A stretch of 64,000 nt of DNA, taken from the NCBI RefSeq assembly GCF_003671495.1, contig NZ_RCHN01000046.1, positions 62,001 to 126,000 on the forward strand. The letters are read 5' to 3'. The DNA comes from Ketobacter sp. (lineage in GTDB: Bacteria; Pseudomonadota; Gammaproteobacteria; Pseudomonadales; Ketobacteraceae). Numbering within the stretch: position 1 is the first letter of the stretch; every line of letters begins with the position of its first letter. The translations under genes and the position numbers were made by a program. The notes beneath the pieces were generated by a model. That model was not told the DNA's origin. It made no database searches and saw only the letters and a program-made list of their open reading frames with translations. Positions 25,232-32,528 of this stretch are shown here, in pieces.

Positions 25232-27265
25232 ATGAAAAAAACAATAAAGCGAATCCTGTGGGGGGTGTTGCTGCTGGTACTGCTGGCCATGGGCGGCGCC
25301 CTGCACGCGGTGTGGCCTTTTTTGACCTACCCGGTGGAGGCGATTCAGGTCCAGCGCAAAACGCCGCTGCTTTCGGAGTCCAATGAACAGTTGCTGGCAG
25401 GGGTGGGGGTGCGCGACATTACCACGCCCATCGGCATTCCCAAAATGGGCTATTCCGCCTGGGCGCGGGATGCGGACGGGTTTCGGAACCGGCTCAAGGC
25501 ACGGGCTTTTTATCTGAAACCCCCCGGTGGTGAACCCCTTTTGGTGCTGCAGGCGGATCTGCCGGCCAGCTCCCTGGTTCTGCAGCGCAAAGTGGCGGAG
25601 CGGGTGGCGGAACGCACCGATGTGGCCGTGCACAACCTGAGCCTGCACGTTACCCATACCCACAGTGGCCCAGGCCAGTATTTTTCCAGTGATTTTTACA
25701 ATGCCTTTGGCTCCAACCGGCCGGGCTTTGATCCGGACGTGTTCGGGTTTCTGGTGCAGCAGTTGTCAGAGGCGGTGGTGGAAGCCTATGAGCAGCGGCG
25801 CCCGGCCAAACTGGCCATCGGGCAGACGGAGTTATACGGCGTCACCCGCAACCGTGCCATGGGGGCCTACGTACGCAATGAGAACGTCAGCGACAAACAG
25901 CAAACCGAGGCGGCGGCGCTGCGGGCGGTTAATCCCCGCATCACCCTGGTGCGCCTGGACGGGCTCACGGAGCAGGGCAATTACCGGCCCCTGGGGGCGT
26001 TTTCCACCTTTGCCATTCACGGCACCGCCATTCCCCCATTTACGCACCCCTATCACGGCGATGTCTGGGCTTTCTTTGAGCGCCAGCTGGAAGACCATAT
26101 CCGGCACCACTATCAGCCGCCCTGGCCGGTGGCCCACGGGCCGTTCGAGGCCAATCACGGCGACAACAACCCGAACTATCGGCTGGGCCTGCGGGGGGAT
26201 ATTGAAACCCGCCGCATTGGTCTTGAGCTGGCGCAGCAGGCCTGGCAGTTGTTTCAGTCTTTGGACGATCAGCTCACGGACCAGGTGATCATCAGCTCCG
26301 CCCAGCGCGAACTGGATGTGTTGAACCTGGCGGCGGAGGATCGCGGGCTGCTGTGTGAGCGGGCCATTGCCGGCACCGCCGTGGTGGGGGCCGCGAAGGA
26401 TGACGAGGTCTTCCCCATCAGTTACCTGCCGCCGTTCCAGCGGGGCTGGCCGGACGACGGTGCCGGTGATTGCCATGGTGCCAAGCGCTGGATGCTGTCC
26501 CGGTTACAGGCCTGGGGCCTGGCACCCTGGCGCTACCCCCACCGGATTTCCATCAGCAGTTTTCGCATCAATGAGCTGATCCTGGTGGGGCTACCGTTCG
26601 AAGTGACTTTCGAGGCCGGCAACCGCATGGCGGACGCCGTGCAGCAGGCGGTAAGCCAGTATGGCAGCGGTATCCGCCAGGTGGTGATCAGCAGCCACAC
26701 CAACGGCTTTTTTGGTTACAGCACCACGCCAGAGGAATACAGCGCACAATGGTATGAGGGGGGGCACACCATCTACGGCCCCAACACCACACCGTTTCTG
26801 GCGCGGGAATCCCGCGAGCTGGTGGCCATGATGTTGCAGCAACCGGGGTACGCGGATCTGCCGGAGCAGTGGCAATTCAATCTGGCCAGCGCCCGTTATT
26901 TTCCCGAGTCGGTCACCCCTACCGGCAAGCGGGTGCAACTGCAGCCAGCGGTGTTTGTGGCGGCGACCAGGAACCAGGAACCCTATTGGGAGTGGCAGGT
27001 GCTGGACGTGAATCCCGGCCAGCTGCAGTTGCACCAGCCCCTGCTGGCGGTGGAGGTGAGTGACGACGGCGAACACTTCAGCACCTTGCTGGATGATCAG
27101 GGGCTGGATCTGCAGGTGATTCACAACGGCGCCTCCGATGCGGGCATGTCCCGTTATACCCTGCGCTGGTACAACCCGGAAATCGCGGTGCCGGGTCGCT
27201 GGTTCCGCTTTCGCCTGGAGCCCCGGGTCAATCAGGCGCTGTTCCACTCCAGTCCCTTTCGGTGA
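25232..27265 (+). CDS. Neutral ceramidase homologue lacking the usual catalytic serine
   Basis: A 677-aa exported or membrane-anchored protein (N-terminal TM about residues 9-28). Neutral ceramidases split ceramide into sphingosine and fatty acid. The family signatures are present: LLAGVGVRDITTPIGIPKMG, the zinc motif HVTHTHSGPGQY, and FAIHGTAIPPF. However, the NxGDxSPN nucleophile motif reads NHGDNNPN (residues 308-315), with Asn313 where Pseudomonas ceramidase has its catalytic Ser. The C-terminal beta domain is complete. It may be inactive, or act on another amide substrate. It precedes a DUF2007 gene by 9 bases. Confidence 0.85.
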   Translation: MKKTIKRILWGVLLLVLLAMGGALHAVWPFLTYPVEAIQVQRKTPLLSESNEQLLAGVGVRDITTPIGIPKMGYSAWARDADGFRNRLKARAFYLKPPGGEPLLVLQADLPASSLVLQRKVAERVAERTDVAVHNLSLHVTHTHSGPGQYFSSDFYNAFGSNRPGFDPDVFGFLVQQLSEAVVEAYEQRRPAKLAIGQTELYGVTRNRAMGAYVRNENVSDKQQTEAAALRAVNPRITLVRLDGLTEQGNYRPLGAFSTFAIHGTAIPPFTHPYHGDVWAFFERQLEDHIRHHYQPPWPVAHGPFEANHGDNNPNYRLGLRGDIETRRIGLELAQQAWQLFQSLDDQLTDQVIISSAQRELDVLNLAAEDRGLLCERAIAGTAVVGAAKDDEVFPISYLPPFQRGWPDDGAGDCHGAKRWMLSRLQAWGLAPWRYPHRISISSFRINELILVGLPFEVTFEAGNRMADAVQQAVSQYGSGIRQVVISSHTNGFFGYSTTPEEYSAQWYEGGHTIYGPNTTPFLARESRELVAMMLQQPGYADLPEQWQFNLASARYFPESVTPTGKRVQLQPAVFVAATRNQEPYWEWQVLDVNPGQLQLHQPLLAVEVSDDGEHFSTLLDDQGLDLQVIHNGASDAGMSRYTLRWYNPEIAVPGRWFRFRLEPRVNQALFHSSPFR

Positions 27266-27274
27266 GATCGCCCT

Positions 27275-27595
27275 ATGCAGATTGTGTATCGCTCCCGGGA
27301 TATTGCTGAAGCTCACATTGTGGCGGGGATGCTGCAGGCGGATGGTATTGAGGCCTTTGTGGGCGGGCACTATCTGCAGGGGGGAATCGGGGAACTGGGC
27401 ATGGCGGATTTTGCGGTGGTGCGGGTGAATGATGCTGACGTCGCCGCCGCCCGGCAACGGGTTTCGCAATACGATGCCAGTGTTCAGCAGGGCAATTCTG
27501 CCACCGAATCCCGGCCTCTGAGTTTCCACACCGCGTCGATGATCATGCTGGGGTTTTTATTGCTGGTGATCCTGTTGGTGAGTCTGGTGGCATAG
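27275..27595 (+). CDS. DUF2007 protein with C-terminal membrane anchor
   Basis: 106 aa. Residues 1-65 are a DUF2007 domain (QIVYRSRDIAEAHIVAGMLQ, GIEAFVGGHYLQGG), a small ferredoxin-like fold proposed to have a signalling role. Residues 82-106 form one hydrophobic helix (ASMIMLGFLLLVILLVSLVA) that would anchor it in the inner membrane. It starts 9 bases after the ceramidase homologue and is probably in the same transcript. Confidence 0.8.
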   Translation: MQIVYRSRDIAEAHIVAGMLQADGIEAFVGGHYLQGGIGELGMADFAVVRVNDADVAAARQRVSQYDASVQQGNSATESRPLSFHTASMIMLGFLLLVILLVSLVA

Positions 27596-27685
27596 CGAGC
27601 GTTGGGTGTTATCCCTTGCGGCCAACGGTACTGCCCACTGACACTTTGCATCCCGCAGTAGCCTAAATCTGTCTTAGAAATAAGA

Positions 27686-27717
27686 CTCTCCCCATCAACA
27701 CAGGCCGAAGGGGAGAG
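27686..27717 (+). promoter_or_regulatory. Hairpin that can hide the ribosome binding site of the 27724 gene
   Basis: CTCTCCCC (27686-27693) is perfectly complementary to GGGGAGAG (27710-27717) across a 16-base loop. The second arm is a Shine-Dalgarno-like stretch 6 bases before the ATG at 27724, so folding would block initiation. Whether it acts as a control element is inferred. Confidence 0.5.
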
Positions 27718-27723
27718 CCTCAC

Positions 27724-28656
27724 ATGCAAAATCAAAAACGAATCTGGAGGAGAATCTTGTGCACGGGAATGTTGAGTGTACTGCTGTTGGCAGGCGGTTG
27801 TGCTGGCCAACAGGTCAGGACCAACAGCAGCGTGGTGGATTACCTGTACCCGTCCGACGGCGCAGGCGGCGCGCGGCGATCGAATACGGTGCCATCACTC
27901 ACTCTGCCACTGCGCGTGGGCGTCGCGTTTGTTCCCGAGCAGTCCAGCGTCCACCGCGGACGCAGCCTGTGGGGCGGGGATTTTGGCTTTGGTGTGCTGA
28001 CCGCTGCCTATAAAGCGCAATTGTTGGAGCGGGTAGCCGAGCATTTCAGGCAGTATGCTTTCGTCCGTGACATCGAGGTGATTCCGTCCGAATATCTCAC
28101 CCCGGGTGGCAGCTTTACCAACCTGGATCAGATCCAGGCCATCTACGACCTTGATGTGGTGGCGCTGGTATCCTACGACCAGGTGCAATTTACCGACAGC
28201 GGCCGGCTCTCTTTCAGTTATCTGACGTTGGTGGGTGCCTATGTGGTGGCCGGCGAAAAAAACGCTACCAGCACCATGATGGATACAGTGGTGTACGACA
28301 TAGCCAGCCGCAAAATGCTGTTCCGTGCGCCGGGTACCAGCCAGGTTCAGGGCCGGGCGACCCCGGTGGATTTAAGCGCGGAATTGCGTCACGACAGTCT
28401 GCAGGGATTCGATGAGGCCGCCGCCAACATGATTGCCCAACTGGATACGCAGCTGAGTCAGTTCAAGGACAGGGTCAAACGCGACCCGCAACAGGTGAAA
28501 GTGGTGTATGGTGAGGGCTATGGTGGGGCGGCGGCTGGGCCCTGGGAGATGCTGACCTGGTTACTGGTGGGTATCGTGCTGGCCATGCGCTCCCGGATCC
28601 GTTGTCTCAGGGTCAGCGGTTCCAGGAGCATCGGTTCCAGGAGCATTGCAACATGA
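27724..28656 (+). CDS. Rhombotarget-like lipoprotein with GlyGly-CTERM-like tail
   Basis: A 310-aa lipoprotein (basic n-region, lipobox LLAGGC, Cys26). The body resembles the 'rhombotarget lipoprotein' family. Near the C-terminus a Gly-rich stretch GYGGAAAGP is followed by a hydrophobic helix (WEMLTWLLVGIVLAM) and Arg residues, the pattern of GlyGly-CTERM signals processed by rhombosortases. Unusually, about 18 residues follow the Arg cluster, partly encoded by a 15-base tandem repeat. A second strong ribosome binding site (GGAGG, 27746-27750) lies 6 bases before an in-frame TTG at 27757, so a shorter form is possible. No rhombosortase is seen in the window. Confidence 0.7.
   Translation: MQNQKRIWRRILCTGMLSVLLLAGGCAGQQVRTNSSVVDYLYPSDGAGGARRSNTVPSLTLPLRVGVAFVPEQSSVHRGRSLWGGDFGFGVLTAAYKAQLLERVAEHFRQYAFVRDIEVIPSEYLTPGGSFTNLDQIQAIYDLDVVALVSYDQVQFTDSGRLSFSYLTLVGAYVVAGEKNATSTMMDTVVYDIASRKMLFRAPGTSQVQGRATPVDLSAELRHDSLQGFDEAAANMIAQLDTQLSQFKDRVKRDPQQVKVVYGEGYGGAAAGPWEMLTWLLVGIVLAMRSRIRCLRVSGSRSIGSRSIAT
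28617..28646 (+). repeat. 15-base perfect tandem repeat, two copies
   Basis: CGGTTCCAGGAGCAT occurs at 28617-28631 and again at 28632-28646. It encodes the repeated Gly-Ser-Arg-Ser-Ile at the extreme C-terminus of the lipoprotein and looks like a recent duplication. Confidence 0.85.
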
Positions 28657-28701
28657 CGATCCAATCACAGCGGCTGAATCAGGCCGGGGAATCTTTCTTT
28701 G

Positions 28702-29193
28702 ATGAACTCGAAAAACATTCTGATCTTTGGCAACTCCGGTTCCGGCAAGTCCACCCTGGCGCAGAAGCTGTGCGCGCAGTATGACTTGGCGCACCTGGAT
28801 CTGGATGTGATCGCCTGGAAGCCGGGGCTGCCGCCCGCGCGCATGCCCCTGGCGGAATCCGGTGCCTTGATCGAGCGCTTTGTGGCGGAGCATGCTGGCT
28901 GGGTGATCGAGGGGTGTTACGCGGACTTGCTGGAGATGTTGTTGGGCCGATGCAATGAGCTGATCTTTCTGGATCTACCGGTGGCAATGTGTATCGAGAA
29001 TGCCAGAAAGCGACCCTGGGAGCCGCACAAGTATGAGTCCAAGGCGGCCCAGGATGCCAATCTGGAGATGCTGATTCAGTGGATTGCCCAGTACCCTGAG
29101 CGCAGCGATACGTTTTCGCGAGCTGCCCACAGGGCACTGTTCGAGCGGTTCGACGGCAACAAAACCCTGCTGGAACTCAACCATCCGACCTAG
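28702..29193 (+). CDS. Small P-loop kinase-like NTPase
   Basis: 163 aa from the ATG at 28702 (GGGGA 11 bases ahead). Walker A is GNSGSGKST near residues 10-18; a DLDVIAW segment and LIFLDLP (Walker B-like) follow, matching the adenylate kinase/shikimate kinase-like group often annotated as 'AAA family ATPase' or topology modulation protein (FlaR-like). The substrate is unknown. Its TAG stop shares the palindrome CTAG (29190-29193) with the convergent bacterioferritin stop, so the genes meet tail to tail with no spacer. Confidence 0.75.
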   Translation: MNSKNILIFGNSGSGKSTLAQKLCAQYDLAHLDLDVIAWKPGLPPARMPLAESGALIERFVAEHAGWVIEGCYADLLEMLLGRCNELIFLDLPVAMCIENARKRPWEPHKYESKAAQDANLEMLIQWIAQYPERSDTFSRAAHRALFERFDGNKTLLELNHPT

Positions 29194-29672
29194 GGGGAAC
29201 CTGACTCCATCTGCGACTGCAGATAGTTTTCCATACCCACTTTCTGGATCAGGCCCAACTGGATTTCCAGCCAGTAGGCGTGATCCTCTTCAGTGTCCTT
29301 CAACAGCGCCTGCAGCATGTCCCGGGTCACGTAATCCTGCTCTTTTTCACACAGGGCGATAACGGTTTTCAATTCGTTGTCCACTTCGTATTCCACCCGC
29401 AAGTCGCTTTCCAGCATGGACACCACGTCTGCACCCACCATGAAGCCCTTGCGCTGGGTCATGTCCGGTGTGCCGCCCAGAAACAGCATGCGTTCAATCA
29501 GCGCCGCTGCGTGCCGCTTTTCATCATCGAACTCATGGTCAATACGCTCATAAAGCTTGTGCAGCCCCCAGTCCTGATACATGCGGGAGTGGATGAAATA
29601 CTGGTCCATGGCGGCCAGCTCGCTGGCCAGGAGTCCATTGAGTGCGTCGATGACGGTTTGCTTGCCTTTCAT
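29190..29672 (-). CDS. bfr: Bacterioferritin-family iron storage protein without haem-ligand Met
   Basis: 160 aa from the ATG at 29672 (AGGA 8 bases ahead), matching the family length and start (MKGKQTVIDALN). Diiron ferroxidase ligands are visible: Glu in LLASELAAMDQYF, Glu and His in DEKRHAA, Glu in the third helix, and EEDH near residue 127. At the place of E. coli Met52, the axial haem ligand, the sequence is DEKRHA instead of DEMKHA, so it has Lys. Such subunits resemble the haem-free type (Pseudomonas FtnA/BfrA). It stores iron as ferric mineral in the cytoplasm. Confidence 0.9.
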   Translation of the reverse strand: MKGKQTVIDALNGLLASELAAMDQYFIHSRMYQDWGLHKLYERIDHEFDDEKRHAAALIERMLFLGGTPDMTQRKGFMVGADVVSMLESDLRVEYEVDNELKTVIALCEKEQDYVTRDMLQALLKDTEEDHAYWLEIQLGLIQKVGMENYLQSQMESGSP

Positions 29673-29711
29673 GGTGGAGTTCCTTAGGGGAGGGGAGTTA
29701 TGTGCCACCAC

Positions 29712-29740
29712 AGTATAACCCTAATACCCGTAGGGTAAAA
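29712..29740 (-). promoter_or_regulatory. Candidate bacterioferritin promoter with inverted repeat
   Basis: On the minus strand TTTACC (29739-29734) and TATACT (29717-29712) are 16 bases apart, 40 bases before the bfr ATG. The spacer carries the inverted repeat ACCCTA/TAGGGT (29718-29723, 29731-29736), a possible operator. Confidence 0.5.
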
Positions 29741-29793
29741 AGATCCGGTCGCAGCCCCCCGTGCTTCGGTGGAATGGGTTGCCCGGCCGGAAC

Positions 29794-29832
29794 GTCTGGT
29801 ATGAGCGTGTCTGGTATTGATATTTGATACCA
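29794..29832. promoter_or_regulatory. TGGTAT repeat cluster between bfr and yiaA-pspA
   Basis: GTCTGGTAT occurs twice, 15 bases apart (29794-29802, 29809-29817). TGGTAT (29812-29817) and ATACCA (29827-29832) form an inverted repeat. The 10-mer TGGTATTGAT (29812-29821) is the exact complement of ATCAATACCA at the suf palindrome (6281-6290). Confidence 0.4.
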
Positions 29833-29929
29833 ATGGGTCAGGTTGTCGCTACAAATTACAGGGAGGTTGTCTGTTTTGAGCCCGGGGGCCACACTGACCC
29901 TGCTGCTTTCAACCACGGAGATGACCCCA

Positions 29930-30199
29930 ATGATCGACAATATCAGTGACAACTCAAAGGGCTGGCTGTTCTTTGTAAAAGCGTCTTTTTGTGTGGCCCT
30001 GGCCGCCACCGCGGCGGGCATTCTGTTCATTCCCACGGACTTTCTGGTGAAAGGATACATGGGGTTGTGCGCCCTGTTCCTGGTGAGCACCAGCATCACC
30101 CTGTCCAAAACCCTGCGGGACGAACATGAGAACCAACGGCTGATCAACAAGATTTCCGAAGCCAAAACCAAACAACTGATCAAAGAGTACGCGGAGTAA
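29930..30199 (+). CDS. YiaA/YiaB-type two-helix inner membrane protein
   Basis: 89 aa from the ATG at 29930, with GGAG 9 bases ahead; another in-frame ATG at 29921 touches that site and is less likely. Two hydrophobic helices (residues about 11-33 and 38-58) form a YiaA/B-type domain (KASFCVALAATAAGILF, GYMGLCALFLVSTSITLSKT). A charged helical tail follows. It lies 5 bases before the PspA-like gene; this pairing is seen in other gammaproteobacteria and suggests a membrane partner for PspA. Confidence 0.8.
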   Translation: MIDNISDNSKGWLFFVKASFCVALAATAAGILFIPTDFLVKGYMGLCALFLVSTSITLSKTLRDEHENQRLINKISEAKTKQLIKEYAE

Positions 30200-30204
30200 T
30201 CATC

Positions 30205-30897
30205 ATGAGTGTCTGGACCAAACTGAATACCCTGTTTCGTGCCTCCGCCGAGGAGCCCCTGCATCACCTGGTGGACGCCAACAGCATCCGCATTTTTGAG
30301 CAGGAGATTCGCGACGCGGAAAAAGCCATCCAGCAGGCCAAGTTGCAACTGGCCACGGTGATGGCAGAGCAAAAACAACTGCAACGCCACAATCAGGCCC
30401 TGGAGGAAAACATCAGCAACAAAGAGCGCCAGACCTGTGAAGCCCTGGACAAGCAGGAGGAAGCATTGGCCCGCGACCTGGCGGAACTGATTGCGGAAGA
30501 TGAACAATTGCTGCAACAGCAACGCAAGCAGGTGGCCTATCTGGAGAAGCAGGCGCTCCATCTGAAACGACAACTGCGCATTGCCGCCAACGGTATCCAG
30601 AAATACCAGCGCGAGCTGACCCTGGCCAAGGCCAACCGCACCGCCCACAAAGCGTTGGGGAATCTGAACGGTTACTCCAGTGGTCTGTCGGCGTCCCTGC
30701 AGGAGATGTCGTCCTCCCTGGACAAGATCAAACGGCAACAGACCCGGGCCTCGGAAATGGATGACGCCCTGCGGGAAATCGACGCGGAGCTGAACGGAGA
30801 ACAACTGGGTGATCGGCTCAGGCAGGCGGGTATCGCCAGCGGTGAGCACGACGCCGACAAAGTGTTGGAGCGGCTCCGAAAGCAGCGGGCAGCCTGA
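30205..30897 (+). CDS. PspA/IM30-family membrane stress protein
   Basis: A 230-aa, almost wholly helical protein of the PspA/IM30 family, which forms membrane-bound assemblies that keep the inner membrane tight under stress. The N-terminus MSVWTKLNTLFRASAEEP fits an amphipathic membrane-binding helix; long coiled-coil segments rich in Glu/Gln/Lys follow. The last 30 residues contain a short helical extension. It is co-transcribed with the YiaA-like gene and followed by a strong terminator. No pspBC or pspF is visible. Confidence 0.87.
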   Translation: MSVWTKLNTLFRASAEEPLHHLVDANSIRIFEQEIRDAEKAIQQAKLQLATVMAEQKQLQRHNQALEENISNKERQTCEALDKQEEALARDLAELIAEDEQLLQQQRKQVAYLEKQALHLKRQLRIAANGIQKYQRELTLAKANRTAHKALGNLNGYSSGLSASLQEMSSSLDKIKRQQTRASEMDDALREIDAELNGEQLGDRLRQAGIASGEHDADKVLERLRKQRAA

Positions 30898-30932
30898 CGG
30901 GTCGGCAACGGATGCGTCCGTGCCGATGCCAG

Positions 30933-30959
30933 AGGGGCGGCGTGAGTCGCCCCTTTTTT
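30933..30959 (+). terminator. Rho-independent terminator of yiaA-pspA
   Basis: AGGGGCG (30933-30939) pairs with CGCCCCT (30948-30954) around an 8-base loop and runs straight into a T6 tract, 36 bases past the pspA stop. Confidence 0.88.
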
Positions 30960-30999
30960 CACGCCAGTTAAACCTTCACGTTTTCTACAAGGACACGTT

Positions 31000-31752
31000 A
31001 TGTTACTGCAGCTGATGGCGGTTTTTTTGTTCTGTTTTATCCTGGAGCGATTGATTCCGGGTTGGCCATTGCCCCGGGTAAAATCCTGGCCGTGGCGGGT
31101 GTTGCTGATCAACCTGATACAGATCGGGGTGGTCTTGCTGGCGGGCATCACCTGGGAGCAGTGGCTGTCCGCACAATCGCTGTTACACCTCAGTGAGTTT
31201 CTGTCGCCGGTGGCGGGTGGCCTGGTGGCGTACTTTATTACCACCTTTGTCTTTTACTGGTGGCATCGCTGGCGCCACGAATCGGACTTTCTATGGCGCG
31301 CCTTTCATCAGATCCATCACAGTCCGCAACGGCTGGAAGTGATCACCTCGTTCTATAAACACCCCGGCGAGATGATCGTGAATTCGGTGATCGGCAGTCT
31401 GCTGGTGTATACGCTGTTGGGGTTATCCTTGGAGGCCGGTTTGGTGTACACCGCCTGCACAGCGTTGGGCGAGTTCTTTTACCACACCAACGTTCGCACC
31501 CCACGCTGGATCGGGTATGTATTCCAGCGGCCGGAAATGCACCGCATTCATCACCAGGCCGGGCGCCACAAGCACAACTACGGCGATATCGTGTGGTGGG
31601 ATATGCTGTTTGGAACCTACGAAAACCCGCAACACTGGAACGGTCACTGCGGTTTCACAGGATCCCGGGAGGAACGACTGCTGGACATGCTGTGTTACCG
31701 GGATGTGCACCAGCAAGGCCACCAGCAGGTTCACAAGCCTGGCGGGGAATAA
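31000..31752 (+). CDS. Sterol desaturase/fatty acid hydroxylase family membrane protein
   Basis: A 250-aa membrane enzyme with about four hydrophobic helices and the family's histidine clusters: HRWRHE near residue 89, HQIHH near 103 and HRIHH near 178, which bind a diiron centre. The family hydroxylates or desaturates lipids; the particular substrate is unknown. It starts 40 bases after the pspA terminator and so has its own promoter, not clearly visible. Confidence 0.87.
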   Translation: MLLQLMAVFLFCFILERLIPGWPLPRVKSWPWRVLLINLIQIGVVLLAGITWEQWLSAQSLLHLSEFLSPVAGGLVAYFITTFVFYWWHRWRHESDFLWRAFHQIHHSPQRLEVITSFYKHPGEMIVNSVIGSLLVYTLLGLSLEAGLVYTACTALGEFFYHTNVRTPRWIGYVFQRPEMHRIHHQAGRHKHNYGDIVWWDMLFGTYENPQHWNGHCGFTGSREERLLDMLCYRDVHQQGHQQVHKPGGE

Positions 31753-31874
31753 TCGAATTCGGTAAGGTATTGTGGCACAGTAACGGCAATCTTTACTCTT
31801 TATGATCATCGTCGCTCAACGGGGTTTCTGCTTGAGCGTGTTACTTAACTTTTCCCGGATACAGGAAGCCTGTC

Positions 31875-32420
31875 ATGGAATGGATCAAACGATTGTCGTT
31901 GTTATTTTTTGTGAGTCTGATGGTGGCCTGTGCTGCTACCCCGCCGGCGGCGGACCACACGCAGCACATCACACCCACCACCTACACCCAGGACAGCTGG
32001 CACACCATGATTCCCGCCACGTGCACCCACTTCTTTGACGGCTGCAATAAGTGCACCCGGGCAGCGGGGGCCGAGGTGGCCGCCTGCACCCGCATGGCCT
32101 GCATGGAGTACAAGAAGCCGGAATGCCTGGATGTGGCAGCACAGTCCAGTGGCGGTGAGCAATTCCGCTGCGTGGGCGACAAACGCTTTACGGTCTATCG
32201 CTCGACCTACAGCAGCGGCGGTCAACAACAGACGCTGGGGCAGGGTGAGATCATGTTGGTGGATGCCCAATCACAGCGGGCCACCCTGTTGAAACGGGTG
32301 CCTACCGGTTCCGGCGAGCGCTACGAAGGGGAGCAGGACCTGATCTTCTGGTCCAAGGGCCCGGACGCCATGGTGTTGCAAAAGAACGAGCCCCTGTACC
32401 GGGATTGTTCACGGATCTGA
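31875..32420 (+). CDS. Lipoprotein with Cys-rich segment and MliC-like domain
   Basis: A 181-aa lipoprotein (lipobox MVAC, Cys19). Residues 50-85 hold seven Cys (in TCTHFFDGCNKC, ACTRMACME and PECLD), probably disulfide-linked in the periplasm. Residues 95-180 resemble MliC/PliC lysozyme inhibitors: an FRCVGDKRFTVYRSTY opening, a GERYEGEQDLIFWSKGPDA core and a closing Cys (YRDC). A lysozyme-inhibitor role at the outer membrane is likely but the Cys-rich front part is not standard for MliC. Confidence 0.65.
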   Translation: MEWIKRLSLLFFVSLMVACAATPPAADHTQHITPTTYTQDSWHTMIPATCTHFFDGCNKCTRAAGAEVAACTRMACMEYKKPECLDVAAQSSGGEQFRCVGDKRFTVYRSTYSSGGQQQTLGQGEIMLVDAQSQRATLLKRVPTGSGERYEGEQDLIFWSKGPDAMVLQKNEPLYRDCSRI

Positions 32421-32442
32421 CAATATTTAAGCCACTGAATCA

Positions 32443-32525
32443 ATTCTGGTTTTTTCGGTCTCTTCTATTAGAATGAAGGCAATCTGTCTTCGATCGACCA
32501 GCCCCAGAAACGAAAAAACCAGAAT
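32443..32525. repeat. Perfect 15-base inverted repeat before parC
   Basis: ATTCTGGTTTTTTCG (32443-32457) is the exact complement of CGAAAAAACCAGAAT (32511-32525), 53 bases apart. The right arm ends 3 bases before the parC ATG, where no clear ribosome binding site is seen. A small palindrome TTCTATTAGAA (32463-32473) lies in the loop. Confidence 0.8.
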
Positions 32526-32528
32526 ACT

